From Bartonella tribocorum CIP 105476 (lineage in GTDB: Bacteria; Pseudomonadota; Alphaproteobacteria; Rhizobiales; Rhizobiaceae), in the NCBI RefSeq assembly GCF_000196435.1, contig NC_010161.1:2313001-2377000 (forward strand): 64,000 nt of DNA. Direction: 5' to 3'. Shown here piece by piece: positions 9,401-19,484 of the stretch. The notes beneath the pieces were generated by a model that saw nothing but the letters and a program-made list of their open reading frames with translations, did no database searches and had not been told where the DNA came from. Numbering within the stretch: position 1 is the stretch's first letter; every line of letters starts with the position of its first letter. Made by a program: the position numbers and the translations under genes.

Positions 9401-10114
9401 TTATAAAGAGGAAGGTGCTGTGCGTGTTTCATCAATACGCCGCGAGACAATGGTTGAAAACTCATCAGCAAAATTTTCTATTTGTGCAATGATGCGCGCA
9501 CTTTCATGGGTCAACTTATTGTAGGCAATAACAGCTGGAATTGCTGCAAACAAACCAATAGCCGTTGCCAAAAGTGCTTCTGCAATCCCTGGCGCGACAA
9601 TGGCAAGAGACGTATTTTGAGAAGCTGAAATAGAAAGAAAAGACTCCATAATCCCAATCACTGTTCCAAAAAGACCGATAAAGGGTCCCGCAGATCCCAG
9701 TGTCGCAAGAAAACTCAACTTTGATTCTATTTTTTCACTTTCACGTCCCAGCGTTAGATCCATCGCCTTATCAATTCTGCTCTGCAAACTTGTCGAAGTA
9801 TGGGTCCCTTTTTCAAGAGATTTTTTCCATTCAACCATTGCCGCCATAAAAACGGCAGATATGCTATTGGTACGTTGACTTTTACATGAAGCATAAAGAT
9901 CTTCTAGTGCTTTGCCTGACCAAAATGTCCGTTCAAATTGCTTTATTTCACGCCGTATTCTCCGATAGGTAAAAATTTTATCAAAAATAATGGCCCAACT
10001 CCAAACGGAAGCAAGCAGCAACAAAACCATAACAACTTTAACGACGAGACTCGCTTGCATAAACAAATGCAACATTCCCATTGTTTCCGGATTCGTTAGT
10101 TCTATATGCGGCAT
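9401..10114 (-). CDS. tolQ: Tol-Pal motor protein TolQ
   Basis: The 237-residue protein has three membrane segments: VVKVVMVLLLLASVWSWAII, one around SAGPFIGLFGTVIGI, and AEALLATAIGLFAAIPAVIAY. This is the MotA/TolQ/ExbB pattern. I placed the start at MPHIELTN (10114) because AGAGGGAC lies 7 nt upstream; the frame could extend ten codons further to 10144 without a better site. It is the first gene of the tolQRAB run. Over 1.1 kb without genes separates it from ybgC, which in most relatives is directly upstream. Confidence 0.95.
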   Translation of the reverse strand: MPHIELTNPETMGMLHLFMQASLVVKVVMVLLLLASVWSWAIIFDKIFTYRRIRREIKQFERTFWSGKALEDLYASCKSQRTNSISAVFMAAMVEWKKSLEKGTHTSTSLQSRIDKAMDLTLGRESEKIESKLSFLATLGSAGPFIGLFGTVIGIMESFLSISASQNTSLAIVAPGIAEALLATAIGLFAAIPAVIAYNKLTHESARIIAQIENFADEFSTIVSRRIDETRTAPSSL

Positions 10115-11254
10115 AATTCTTGTCCCTCTAAATGAAAGGTGCATTCCTTAAAATTCTATAAAACAGATTGTTTTATAGTTTCTAAATTTAAGTAAAAAAC
10201 TTTAGTCTCACATAAATCCATACGCTAAAACAAGACCTGTTTCTTAAATTTCTTTAAAAAGTGATCACGAGAAGCATCCCTCAATACACCTCTCCCTCAT
10301 TTCACAACGACATAAACCCCTCCCTCTCTATAAATAATATAAAGCATGATATCACATCTATTATGCGTCCCCATCTTTACGTTTATGAAAAGAACGCTAA
10401 ACCATCATACGTGTTTCCAACTCAAAATGTTGCGATAAGTCTTGGCTCTTGAAAAGCTTTACAAAAGGCAATTTTATACCTTTCTTAATCCTCGTTTCCC
10501 CTCACGCACCAACCCCGTCTGTGACAAGAAAAAAAATGTAAAAGATAAGAAAATGATTTTGATGAATTCACAAAAGAGCTTGAAAAGAGAAAATCTTACA
10601 AGTCTCAAAATTTTCATTTAAATTGCAACACACTGAGTAATCATAATCAATAAATATGTTATCATCATGAAAGGTTACGCCTTGCCTCAAGCTATTGTTT
10701 CTCTCATTTTCCCTTAAGCTTAATAGGATTACGCCATCGAGCACAAAAAAACTAAAAATAAATCATCATAAAATGCCTCATCCCATGCCCCTCATCCCAT
10801 GCCCCTCATGTAGGTCTCATCATGTAAGTTGCATACAATCGAGTGTAAATCTCCTATAATCTCATTGTGCTGTGAATTTTTTCCTTTCAATGCGCATCAT
10901 CTCTTTGGCACCACGGTATAGCTTCAAAACTTCCCCAACGTGCAAAAAAACTTTTCATCCTCTTTGACTTGATGGAACTCTTTGACTTGATGAAAACTGC
11001 CCCCTTCATTCTCTTGGCTTACTTGCGATCTTTAACCACTATGGCATTAAAAATGATACATAAATTTTTACACATTTTTCCAATGGAGCACATGCTACCC
11101 CTTTATGAAAGAGTAAGTAAACGGTTTTAATTATTTCAACGTGAAAAAGATTTGGAATGAGAAAATTTTACGACACCCGAGGTTCTCATTCAGATTGCAT
11201 AACGCTCTATTATCTTTATAAATCAATATGCCGTATATCCAACGTACAACACTT
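10115..11254. other. Gene-poor 1.1 kb between ybgC and tolQ
   Basis: I see no coding frame with family resemblance; a 63-codon frame at 10261 has no support. Two stretches, about 10565-10665 and 11130-11240, resemble the DNA found upstream of the integrase remnants (a GAGAAAAT...TTCTCATT-type pair, then an ATAAATCAATATG-like end). A short direct repeat of CATCCCATGCCCCT lies at about 10780-10812. Confidence 0.5.
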
Positions 11255-11704
11255 TTAACCAAGCATTTTTGCAACAAGCTCTTTGGGTAAACGTCTCGGT
11301 TTTGCCTCCTCATTAATCAGAGCAATTTCAACTTTTGCTGTGACCAAAGTGGTCGCCTCATGTACAATCGCTTGCTCCATAAAAAAGCGCGCCCCTTGGA
11401 TATGATCAACACGTGTTTTAACGACTAAAAGGTTATCAATTTTGGCTGGTCGTGAAAAACTAATTTCCATATGGCGCACAACAAAAAACAGTTTTTCCCC
11501 CTCAATCCCTGCTGCTAATATCTTATTATTAAAACCGGTATCCCGTAAAAACTCTGAACGTCCCCGTTCAAAAAATTCCAGATAACGCGCATGATAAACC
11601 ACACCGGAAAAATCTGTATCAGCCACATAAACACGCACCTGAAAATTATGAAAAGCATTTGTATGATTGCTCTTGAAATGTGTTATTTCTGTCATTGACT
11701 TCAT
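11255..11704 (-). CDS. ybgC: YbgC-type acyl-CoA thioesterase
   Basis: The 149-residue hotdog-fold protein has the family signature VYVADTDFSGVVYHARYLEFFERGR near residues 24-48, including the catalytic Asp. Next come KLFFVVRHMEISFSRPAKIDNLLVVKT and a normal C-terminus. YbgC hydrolyses short acyl-CoA or acyl-ACP thioesters and is linked to the Tol-Pal operon throughout Proteobacteria. Start choice is between MKSMTEI (11704) and MTEI (11695); a GGGAC element sits about 9 nt before the second. It follows ruvB after about 200 bp. Confidence 0.93.
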   Translation of the reverse strand: MKSMTEITHFKSNHTNAFHNFQVRVYVADTDFSGVVYHARYLEFFERGRSEFLRDTGFNNKILAAGIEGEKLFFVVRHMEISFSRPAKIDNLLVVKTRVDHIQGARFFMEQAIVHEATTLVTAKVEIALINEEAKPRRLPKELVAKMLG

Positions 11705-11908
11705 GTCCCATAAAATTATTTAAGTTAGAAAATTGTTTATCAATCAAAAGATTCAACACATTTTTGTGTTGAAGTTGTGAAAAGCCAAAGCACAAAATCC
11801 TCCATCGTTTTAAACCTTTTCAGCCAAAACACACGGACACGCAGAACACCTCTGATCCTTATAAGCGTCTGTGATAAACTATCTGCACAGTTTTTTTAAA
11901 AAAATGCC

Positions 11909-13000
11909 TTAGTCATCTTCCCCATCCCATAAAGTTGTCTGAAGTGATACATTGTCTTGAGCATCAGAAAGTTGCGTACGCTTTTGTATCGACGTTGAAG
12001 CAGGCGCAGCAAGTCCTAAATGGCTCCAAGCCTTTTCCGTGAGAATGCGACCACGAGCCGTTCTTTGAATAAAACCTTGTTGGAGAAGATAGGGTTCCAC
12101 AATATCTTCAATCGCATCGCGTGGTTCTGATAAAGCAGCCGCAATGGTTTCAATGCCCACCGGTCCTCCTAAAAAAGTTTCCGCAATCAGGAGTAAATAA
12201 CGCCGGTCAAGGGGATCGAGCCCCAGATGATCCACCTCAAGGCGTGAAAGCGCTTCATCAGCGATTTTTCGATCAATTTGTTTTGCTTGTTTTACCAAAG
12301 CAAAATCACAAACGCGCCGTAAAAGCCGTCCGGCAATGCGCGGGGTCCCCCGTGCTCGGCGTGCAATTTCATGCGCACCATCATCACTGATCTTGACAGC
12401 AAAAAGCCGCGCATTACGCTGCACGATATATTCTAATTCCTCTATCGTATAAAAATTAAGACGAATGGGGATGCCAAAACGGTCTCTCAGCGGTGTGGTC
12501 AAAAGCCCCAACCGTGTTGTTGCCGCCACCAAAGTAAATTTAGCCAGATCAATTTTAACTGAGCGTGCAGCCGGCCCCTCTCCAATGATCAAATCGAGTT
12601 GATAATCTTCCATGGCTGGATAAAGAATTTCCTCAATCGCCGGATTTAAGCGATGAATTTCATCAATAAACAAGACATCGCGTTCTTCAAGATTGGTCAA
12701 AAGAGCAGCCAAATCTCCTGCTTTAGCAATGACCGGTCCTGAAGTAGAACGAAAATTAACGCCTAATTCTTTTGCCATAATCTGTGAGAGTGTTGTTTTT
12801 CCCAGTCCCGGTGGTCCTACAAACAAAACATGATCCAACGCTTCTTGTCGCGTTTTTGCGGCTTCAATAAATATTTTTAAATTTGCCCGTGCCGCTTCTT
12901 GACCAATAAAGTCATCAAGAACTTGTGGTCTTAGGGAACGATCCGGATCGTTGGGAAGGGGAGCGGGACCCAGAAGGCGTTGATCTTCATCTTTATGCAT
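11909..13000 (-). CDS. ruvB: Holliday junction helicase RuvB
   Basis: The 363-residue AAA+ protein contains [21 protein letters not shown], Walker [10 protein letters not shown], Walker [10 protein letters not shown], sensor [21 protein letters not shown] and the C-terminal winged helix ([26 protein letters not shown] in part). AAAGGTAACA precedes the ATG. RuvB drives branch migration with RuvA. It lies 13 bp after ruvA and forms a ruvC-ruvA-ruvB operon. The last 30 residues are a species-variable tail. Confidence 0.98.
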   Translation of the reverse strand: MHKDEDQRLLGPAPLPNDPDRSLRPQVLDDFIGQEAARANLKIFIEAAKTRQEALDHVLFVGPPGLGKTTLSQIMAKELGVNFRSTSGPVIAKAGDLAALLTNLEERDVLFIDEIHRLNPAIEEILYPAMEDYQLDLIIGEGPAARSVKIDLAKFTLVAATTRLGLLTTPLRDRFGIPIRLNFYTIEELEYIVQRNARLFAVKISDDGAHEIARRARGTPRIAGRLLRRVCDFALVKQAKQIDRKIADEALSRLEVDHLGLDPLDRRYLLLIAETFLGGPVGIETIAAALSEPRDAIEDIVEPYLLQQGFIQRTARGRILTEKAWSHLGLAAPASTSIQKRTQLSDAQDNVSLQTTLWDGEDD

Positions 13001-13013
13001 TGTTACCTTTTAT

Positions 13014-13628
13014 TCAAGTAGGAGAAGAAAGCAATTTGAGACTATGGCGTATCAGCAGGGCAGAAGACACAGCCTCCCCCTCAAGAGCGTTCATCGCAAG
13101 AGCAAGAGCACGGGCAGCTTGCTCCCGTTCAAAGCCTAGCTTCATCAATGCGGAAAGCGCATCATGGGCAGGTTGATGAGTTATCTCACGCTGCGGAACT
13201 GAAACAGTCTTGACCGCCTGTTCAAAGGGGAGTGTTTTACTTTTCAACTCTCCCACAATTCTTTCACTAACTTTTTTACCAACGCCTGGTGCGCGACTAA
13301 TCATCGCCACATCGTTTAAGGCAATAGCTTGTGCAAGTTCATCTGGCGATAAAGTCCCCAAGATTGCCAAAGCAACCTTTGCCCCTACACCTGGAACATT
13401 TTGGAGCATACAAAACCACTCCTGTTCAGCTCTTGTCGCAAAACCAAAAAGGCGGATTGCCTCTTCCCGAACATGGGTTTCAATAAAGAGACTTAATGCC
13501 TCCCCAACAGAAGGCAAAGAAGGACGCAACCGATTTGAGATAAAAACGACATACCCCACACCATGAACATCAAGAACAATATAATCTTCAAAGATATGTT
13601 CAAGCGTACCCTTTAATTTACCAATCAT
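13014..13628 (-). CDS. ruvA: Holliday junction DNA-binding protein RuvA
   Basis: The 204-residue protein begins [26 protein letters not shown], the conserved OB-fold start. Two helix-hairpin-helix motifs follow ([19 protein letters not shown] and [16 protein letters not shown]), then the C-terminal three-helix domain ([20 protein letters not shown]). The open frame extends 38 codons upstream through the end of ruvC in another frame, but homologues start at MIGKL, so I use 13628. RuvA forms tetramers on four-way junctions and recruits RuvB. Confidence 0.96.
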   Translation of the reverse strand: MIGKLKGTLEHIFEDYIVLDVHGVGYVVFISNRLRPSLPSVGEALSLFIETHVREEAIRLFGFATRAEQEWFCMLQNVPGVGAKVALAILGTLSPDELAQAIALNDVAMISRAPGVGKKVSERIVGELKSKTLPFEQAVKTVSVPQREITHQPAHDALSALMKLGFEREQAARALALAMNALEGEAVSSALLIRHSLKLLSSPT

Positions 13629-13655
13629 ATCGCCATCCCAATCATATCGCCATCC
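13622..13655. repeat. Exact 17-bp tandem duplication at the ruvC/ruvA junction
   Basis: CAATCATATCGCCATCC occurs twice back to back (13622-13638 and 13639-13655). The unit covers the ruvC stop and the ruvA start. With one copy the two genes would overlap by ATGA; the duplication puts 13 bp between them. Confidence 0.95.
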
Positions 13656-14157
13656 TTGCCTGATAAGATTGATCAATCCTCTTACGATGCATGCTATGAC
13701 AAAGAGCAAGAGCAAGGGCATCCGCCGCATCATTGCTATCAAATTCAGCCCGTGGGAGGAGAACTTTAACCATCATATGAATTTGTTCTTTAGCGCCATG
13801 TCCAACACCAATAACCGATTTTTTGACTTTGTTGGGGGCATATTCAAAAACAGGACAATTGGCTTGTGCAGGAACCAGTAGCGCAATGGCACGCGCTTGC
13901 CCAAGTTTTAGCGTTGCTGTAGCATCTTTGTTGACAAACACATGTTCCACCGCAGCTTCATGGGGCATAAATTGATGCACAACCTCTGAAAGACCTTTAT
14001 GGATTTGACAGAGTCTGGAAGCCAGATCACACTGTACATCAGAAGAAACCGTCCCTGCCGCAACAAACTGAAGACGATTGCCCGCAAGATCGATAACGCC
14101 CCATCCCGTATACCGTAGTCCGGGATCAATGCCTATAATACGAATCGTCTCTGCCAT
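13642..14157 (-). CDS. ruvC: Holliday junction resolvase RuvC
   Basis: The 171-residue protein starts [20 protein letters not shown], which includes the first catalytic Asp. [20 protein letters not shown] carries the catalytic Glu, and [15 protein letters not shown] carries the last acidic pair. A longer frame to 14223 adds 22 residues with no family match. RuvC cleaves Holliday junctions processed by RuvAB. It is the first gene of the ruvCAB operon; a decayed fragment of its 5' half lies about 1.4 kb upstream. Confidence 0.96.
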   Translation of the reverse strand: MAETIRIIGIDPGLRYTGWGVIDLAGNRLQFVAAGTVSSDVQCDLASRLCQIHKGLSEVVHQFMPHEAAVEHVFVNKDATATLKLGQARAIALLVPAQANCPVFEYAPNKVKKSVIGVGHGAKEQIHMMVKVLLPRAEFDSNDAADALALALCHSMHRKRIDQSYQARMAI

Positions 14158-14879
14158 AAACGCTAGTTTATACACTTTTCCCCCTTTTGAATAAAGGCTC
14201 GCCCACAAAGAAAACAGCAGCAAAGGACAAAACCAGTAAAAAGAAGGACATATGTTATGAGTTTATACATTTAAACACACGAACAAACGAGACATAATGC
14301 CATAAAACAAAACCATTCATACCTCACAAGAAAGCAAAAGCAATGCATAAAAATCCCCCTTTGATCTCATCTCCCCCCTCTATCTAATCTTCAATGTCAT
14401 AACGATTAAACCACCACAAGCGAACAAGGAGAGAAGCCATACTTTGATCTATAAATGGCAAAAATGCTTCTCAAATGCTTCTCTATGGACGAGATAGACT
14501 TCACGAGGTCTTTTTACGTTATACGCCCCATGATATGGACGTGAACAAACATTGCGAGGTATTTTTTACATCCCCCTCACAACACAATAACAAGAGCATT
14601 GCATAAGCAACCGAAATCCCATAAAGACAGCCCCCCATGATCCCCCATAAAGCATTTTTACGACAATTTATTTTGTGATTTTGGATGTTTTATTTTCCGT
14701 GAAGAGAGCCCCTCCTCTACCCCTCCTCCTTAAAACTGAGAAAACCCAAAAACCAAAATCCCAAAAACGAAAACAATGCATCATGATCATGAGAAAACGC
14801 ATTGATTGACAAGGACACCCTAGCATTCTTTATGTTGAATGAAAGTTCCAAACATCAAAAGATTTTTTCATTCCCAACC
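14158..14879. other. Gene-free region upstream of ruvC
   Basis: No convincing coding frame, RNA gene or strong repeat is visible in this AT-rich stretch. It should contain the ruvC promoter, but I could not single one out. Confidence 0.4.
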
Positions 14880-15240
14880 TATTTTTATGTTGTATCTATA
14901 AAAACCATTCCCTTGCACACCATAAGCGGAAGAGCCCCATGGAGCGCGAAACTGTACAAGAAAGGACATACTTCTTATGAACCATTTCAAATATAAAGCT
15001 CTGTAACAACATGAGGGGTTAGCAAAATGTAGTATGATGGGGCTGGTTTTCTCTTTTATGAAAACACAAAGATGGGGAACTCAATGGCTTTTAGACACTT
15101 TATGGGGAATTTTATGCACTACTTCATAGAGAGATGATTTACCCTTATACTATTCACGGACGATCGTCACGAAAAGGGGGTGGTGACGCGTTAAGAAATA
15201 TTTCTTTAAAGCAAGCGCGCAAATTAGCAACACCAGTATA
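14880..15240 (+). pseudogene. Integrase 5'-end remnant
   Basis: The DNA from the Lys/Thr-rich upstream part (CCATTCCCTTGCACACCATA) through the N-terminal integrase region (15000-15180, heavily mutated) to AAATATTTCTTTAAAGCAAG resembles the other integrase remnants. The last piece matches the block encoding RHFSLKQAREL at about 35490. No reading frame survives. Confidence 0.65.
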
Positions 15241-15539
15241 TTCTGTTTGAAACGTTCAGTATAACACACACTTTCCAGCAATTTTATGAGACATAAATTA
15301 CAGAGCTTTCCCTCCTCCCCTCCTCTCAAAGGACGAAGATTCCTACCAGCGTTATCTTATAAAAAACAATGACTCTCGATGGCTTTTTACTGTTGACCAC
15401 TTATGTGCCCCCTTCATAGGCGCTAAGGATAAGCCCTGCCCTCAACACATACGTACTGTAATTTTAAATACTGAATACATCACAGCTATGTGCCTTATAT
15501 CTCTGCCTTAAACGAGGATATTTTACGGTAGAATAAGAT

Positions 15540-15745
15540 AAATTGATGTCCAAGAGCTTGGCTAATATCCGGCATAGCCTGATCATTCTCATCGCTAAGA
15601 TAAAATCACACAATATCAAAAGAAAGCGTTCCAGCGACAACAAACTGAAGCCTATTCCCCACAAAATCAGCCGCAGCCCATACTCCACACCATCATTCGA
15701 AATCAATGCTCCCCTCTCTGTCATAAACTCAAGATATTTTTCCAC
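15540..15745 (-). pseudogene. Decayed ruvC 5' fragment
   Basis: Read on the minus strand in broken frames, this stretch gives WAAADFVGNRLQFVVAGTLS. The corresponding ruvC segment is [20 protein letters not shown]. The start region (a CTGTCATAAAC block, versus CTGCCATAAAC at ruvC) also aligns. It is an old partial copy of the first 45 or so ruvC codons, now full of indels. Confidence 0.75.
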
Positions 15746-15869
15746 ACTCAAAGAGAAGCTAAGCAGAAAAAACTCTCCAGATTAGTCTTAGTCGCGAAAT
15801 TTTAGTCACGACAACAAATATACCGCTCGAAATATCACACAAAAAAAGCCAAAAAAATATCCCCAACCA

Positions 15870-17294
15870 CCGACTGTTTTCAACAATTCGATTTGTTTGT
15901 CCATTGGATTTTCATTACTCAAGTCACAGGAAGCAGCCGTCTCCCACCCTGCGCGCATATACTTGATGCGTGCCTCTCAAACGAGAGTGAATGAGCAACA
16001 AATTGGCGGAAAATTTCTGGGAGTTCGTCCCAATGAGCGGTTTCAAATTCTAGGGTCGGTGTATGAAGGGAGACTTTCACGATTTCTTTTTTTATTTGTT
16101 CGGATGACATTTCTCCTTTGCGCAAAGTAAGAAAATATCCTCTAAGAACGCCCAAAGGCGGTTTTCAGCAATTCGATTTGTTTGTCCATTGGATTTTCAT
16201 CACTCAAGTCACAGGAAGCAGCCGTCTCCCACCCTGCGCGCATATACTTGATGCGTGCCTCTCAAACGAGAGTGAATGAGAAACAAATTGGCGGAAAATT
16301 TCTGGGAGTTCGTCCCAATGAGCGATTTCAAATTCTAAGGTCGGTGTATGAAGGGAGACTTTTACGATTTCTTTTTTTATTTGTTCGGATGACATTTCTC
16401 CTTTGCGCAAAGTAAGAAAATATCCTCTAAGAACGCCCAAAGGCGGTTTTCAGCAATTCGATTTGTTTGTCCATTGGATTTTCATCACTCAAGTCACAGG
16501 AAGCAGCCGTCTCCCACCCTGCGCGCATATACTTGATGCGTGCCTCTCAAACGAGAGTGAATGAGAAACAAATTGGCGGAAAATTTCTGGGAGTTCGTCC
16601 CAATGAGCGATTTCAAATTCTAAGGTCGGTGTATGAAGGGAGACTTTCACGATTTCTTTTTTTATTTGTTCGGATGACATTTCTCCTTTGCGCAAAGTAA
16701 GAAAATATCCTCTAAGAACGCCCAAAGGCGGTTTTCAGCAATTCGATTTGTTTGTCCATTGGATTTTCATCACTCAAGTCACAGGAAGCAGCCGTCTCCC
16801 ACCCTGCGCGCATATACTTGATGCGTGCCTCTCAAACGAGAGTGAATGAGAAACAAATTGGCGGAAAATTTCTGGGAGTTCGTCCCAATGAGCGATTTCA
16901 AATTCTAAGGTCGGTGTATGAAGGGAGACTTTTACGATTTCTTTTTTTATTTGTTCGGATGACATTTCTCCTTTGCGCAAAGTAAGAAAATATCCTCTAA
17001 GAACGCCCAAAGGCGGTTTTCAGCAATTCGATTTGTTTGTCCATTGGATTTTCATCACTCAAGTCACAGGAAGCAGCCGTCTCCCACCCTGCGCGCATAT
17101 ACTTGATGCGTGCCTCTCAAACGAGAGTGAATGAGAAACAAATTGGCGGAAAATTTCTGGGAGTTCGTCCCAATGAGCGATTTCAAATTCTAAGGTCGGT
17201 GTATGAAGGGAGACTTTTACGATTTCTTTTTTTATTTGTTCGGATGACATTTCTCCTTTGCGCAAAGTAAGAAAATATCCTCTAAGAACGCCCA
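15870..17294 (-). repeat. 285-bp x 5 tandem copies of the rcdA 3' end
   Basis: Five units with an exact 285-bp period (matching points at 15897, 16182, 16467, 16752 and 17037) lie directly downstream of rcdA. Each unit contains the last third of rcdA, from MSSEQIKKEIVKVSLHTP onward, to the stop plus about 20 bp. All copies share a frameshift after FRQFV(A/S)HSL (CTCTCAAACGAGAG instead of CTTCTAAACGCAG), so they end 78 codons long in a different C-terminus. The middle units differ by only one or two bases; the outermost copy is the most diverged. Confidence 0.95.
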
Positions 17295-17800
17295 AAGGCG
17301 GTTTTCAGCAATTCGATTTGTTTTCCTACTGGATTTTCATCACTCAAGTCACAGGAAGCAGCCGTCTCCCACCCTGCGCGCATATACTTGATGCGTGCTT
17401 CTAAACGCAGTGAATGAGCAACAAATTGGCGGAAAATTTCTGGGAGTTCGTCCCAATGAGCGGTTTCAAATTCTAGGGTCGGTGTATGAAGGGAGACTTT
17501 CACGATTTCTTTTTTTATTTGTTCGGGTGACATTTCTCCTTCACGCTCTGCCCGAAGAAGAAGGAGTTGAGAGGCAATTTGCATAAGTCGTGTACTTAAA
17601 TACATCGCCTCTTTTGCATAGAGTGCAGAAATTTCTGCCGAAAGGGAACGTGCTACAACTTTCCCTTCTGAATCGATATAGGCTGCTGTTTTTTCAATCA
17701 GCGCCATTGTCTCTTCATAAAGACGATTAAAAGCATTTTCAAAAGCATTATGCTCAATCATGATAATAGGTTCATCATAGGGACGTTTATGTACGCTCAC
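17282..17800 (-). CDS. rcdA: RcdA-type protease adaptor (DUF1465)
   Basis: The roughly 172-residue helical protein contains AFENAFNRLYEETMALIEKTAAYID, ARSLSAEISALYAKEAMYLSTRLMQIASQLLLLRA and FRQFVAHSLRLEARIKYM, the DUF1465 pattern. The family includes Caulobacter RcdA, which helps ClpXP degrade CtrA. I prefer a GTG start at 17800 (MSVHKRPYDE) because TTGGAGT lies 9 nt upstream; a TTG at 17815 or the ATG at 17761 are alternatives. The C-terminus ends KQIELLKTAFGRS. It is followed by five truncated tandem copies of its own 3' end. Confidence 0.85.
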   Translation of the reverse strand: MSVHKRPYDEPIIMIEHNAFENAFNRLYEETMALIEKTAAYIDSEGKVVARSLSAEISALYAKEAMYLSTRLMQIASQLLLLRAEREGEMSPEQIKKEIVKVSLHTPTLEFETAHWDELPEIFRQFVAHSLRLEARIKYMRAGWETAASCDLSDENPVGKQIELLKTAFGRS

Positions 17801-17983
17801 GCTTTTATACTCCAAATATCAGCACAAAACCACACCACTCAACGAACAGAGTCTTAAAAAGTTTCTTTTGTTACTGTATAGAATGCTTTTTTTTGAAATG
17901 ACTACCTCTTTTATTTTTTTTGTGCAATGCGCTTTTTATACTAAGGTTAACGCTGCTAAACAAACTCTATGGGAGCGTTTTTC

Positions 17984-19126
17984 TTATAAACGGATCAGTT
18001 TCCTTGAAAAAGCCCCCTGCAAAAACCGCTGTTTTTCACAATAATAGGCCACTCCAAATTGCAGAGCAATCCCCGTTATCATTAAGAGGCTATCGGAAAA
18101 AAACGTTCCTGTCATCACTGTTTTTACAATTTGTCCAAACATCGCAAAAATAGTTCCCGTTACAAAGACCGGTAAACTATGTTTTCCTAAGATTACTAAA
18201 GGATGTTTCTCTGAAACATAAAACCATTTATTGACACGCGGTAAGCATAGAATGAGGAAGGATAATGCAAGAACATGGAGCAAACGTGGCAAGCTTAAAA
18301 AGGTTTTATTAAAGTTGATTAACGGAGAAGACCAACCGAGCCATCCCAAAATGCCCCACCAATTTAAGCGCACCCATAATAGTGCCAACAAGAGATATAC
18401 TACCGTACAAACCAGCCAAAAAGACTGAAAAGCGATTGTTTTACCTTGTTTGAGTGCTAAAGTGCTGGTCAAGCCTATGACAAATAAGAATTGCCAAGAA
18501 AGAGGGTTCAAAAACCATTTTCCCTCTATAGGATAAGAAGGGGGAGCAATTTTATAAAATCCGCAAGTAAGATAGAGTATAAACGAGCCCCAAAGCAGCC
18601 ATTTTGTCTGTTTACAACTCAAATAAAGGATGAAAGGTGCAAAAAACATCAAAACGATATAAAGTGGCAGAATATTATTATAGCCCAATTGATGCCCAAA
18701 ACTTAAAGTGCTTAAAAATGCGATAACAGGCTCTGTAAAAAAGAGCCCCACATTATTCATCGTTAACAGTTTTTCTGTTCGCCATAAGAAAAAAGCTCCT
18801 AAAAACAGGCTTAACGTAACAAAAGTGGTCAAAAGATACGCTCCGTAGAGCTGCAAAGCTCTCTGCCAATATTTTCTGATAATAAAAGCAAAAGGCTTCT
18901 GCTGTAACCGCCCATGAAAACTTAACCCCAGCGAAATTCCTGAGAGCAAAACAAAAATCTCTGCAGAATCAGAAAAACCAAAATTTTTATGGGTCATATG
19001 CTCATAGAGCGTTCCGGGAATATGGTTGATGAAAATCGTCAATAAAGCTAAAGAACGAAACACATCAATGCGTGTATCACGACAAAAAGGCTGCGTATTA
19101 TGATCAACAACGGCTTGATATTTCAT
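17984..19126 (-). CDS. OpgC-domain integral membrane protein
   Basis: The 380-residue protein begins MKYQAVVDHN, with GTGGGAG 7 nt before the ATG. The early motif DTRIDVFRSLALLTIFINHIPG and SDSAEIFVLLSGISLGLSF is typical of OpgC and related membrane acyltransferases. About ten membrane helices follow. OpgC adds succinyl groups to periplasmic glucans, and rhizobial homologues modify cyclic glucans or other surface sugars. The substrate here is unknown. It is monocistronic as far as the sequence shows. Confidence 0.82.
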   Translation of the reverse strand: MKYQAVVDHNTQPFCRDTRIDVFRSLALLTIFINHIPGTLYEHMTHKNFGFSDSAEIFVLLSGISLGLSFHGRLQQKPFAFIIRKYWQRALQLYGAYLLTTFVTLSLFLGAFFLWRTEKLLTMNNVGLFFTEPVIAFLSTLSFGHQLGYNNILPLYIVLMFFAPFILYLSCKQTKWLLWGSFILYLTCGFYKIAPPSYPIEGKWFLNPLSWQFLFVIGLTSTLALKQGKTIAFQSFWLVCTVVYLLLALLWVRLNWWGILGWLGWSSPLINFNKTFLSLPRLLHVLALSFLILCLPRVNKWFYVSEKHPLVILGKHSLPVFVTGTIFAMFGQIVKTVMTGTFFSDSLLMITGIALQFGVAYYCEKQRFLQGAFSRKLIRL

Positions 19127-19249
19127 CAATGGACTCCCACACGTCACAAAGCCCCTAAGTCACATAAAAAAAGTCGTTACGCCCATCACAAATGAGATAT
19201 GATGAAACTTTAACTTTTAAGAGTCAAGTTTCTTTTTAAGTGTTATTTT

Positions 19250-19460
19250 TTTTTAAGGCAAAAGGATGAAAAACACTCATGCGTGTATCACGACGAAAAG
19301 GTTGTATCGTATACTCAACAACAGCTTGGTATTTCAAACATCTTGTATTTCATATCAATGCACTCCCACACGTCTCCCCTTGAAATCATGGGAAAATAGT
19401 GATTACCCTCATCGCAAACAAGCATGAATAGGATGAAACTTTAACTTTTAAGAATCATTT
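19250..19460. repeat. Partial duplication of the opgC 5' end
   Basis: The stretch GCGTGTATCACGACGAAAAG ... ACAGCTTGGTATTTC ... ACTCCCACACGTC repeats, with mutations, the first codons and leader of the OpgC-like gene at about 19070-19145. The flanking AGGATGAAACTTTAACTTTT also matches GATGAAACTTTAACTTTT at 19202. The copy is about 200 bp away and not coding. Confidence 0.8.
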
Positions 19461-19484
19461 TTTTATAAAAATCAGGGATATGGC

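Noticed and set aside
10261..10452. 63-codon frame in the ybgC-tolQ gap
   Set aside because: No ribosome-binding site, no family resemblance, biased composition.
15897..17270. Five plus-strand 77-codon frames in the rcdA array
   Set aside because: They are antisense to the rcdA 3' end and lack ribosome-binding sites.
8033..17294. Possible CRISPR arrays (tolA repeat, rcdA repeat)
   Set aside because: Units are contiguous tandem repeats without unique spacers, and no cas genes are present.
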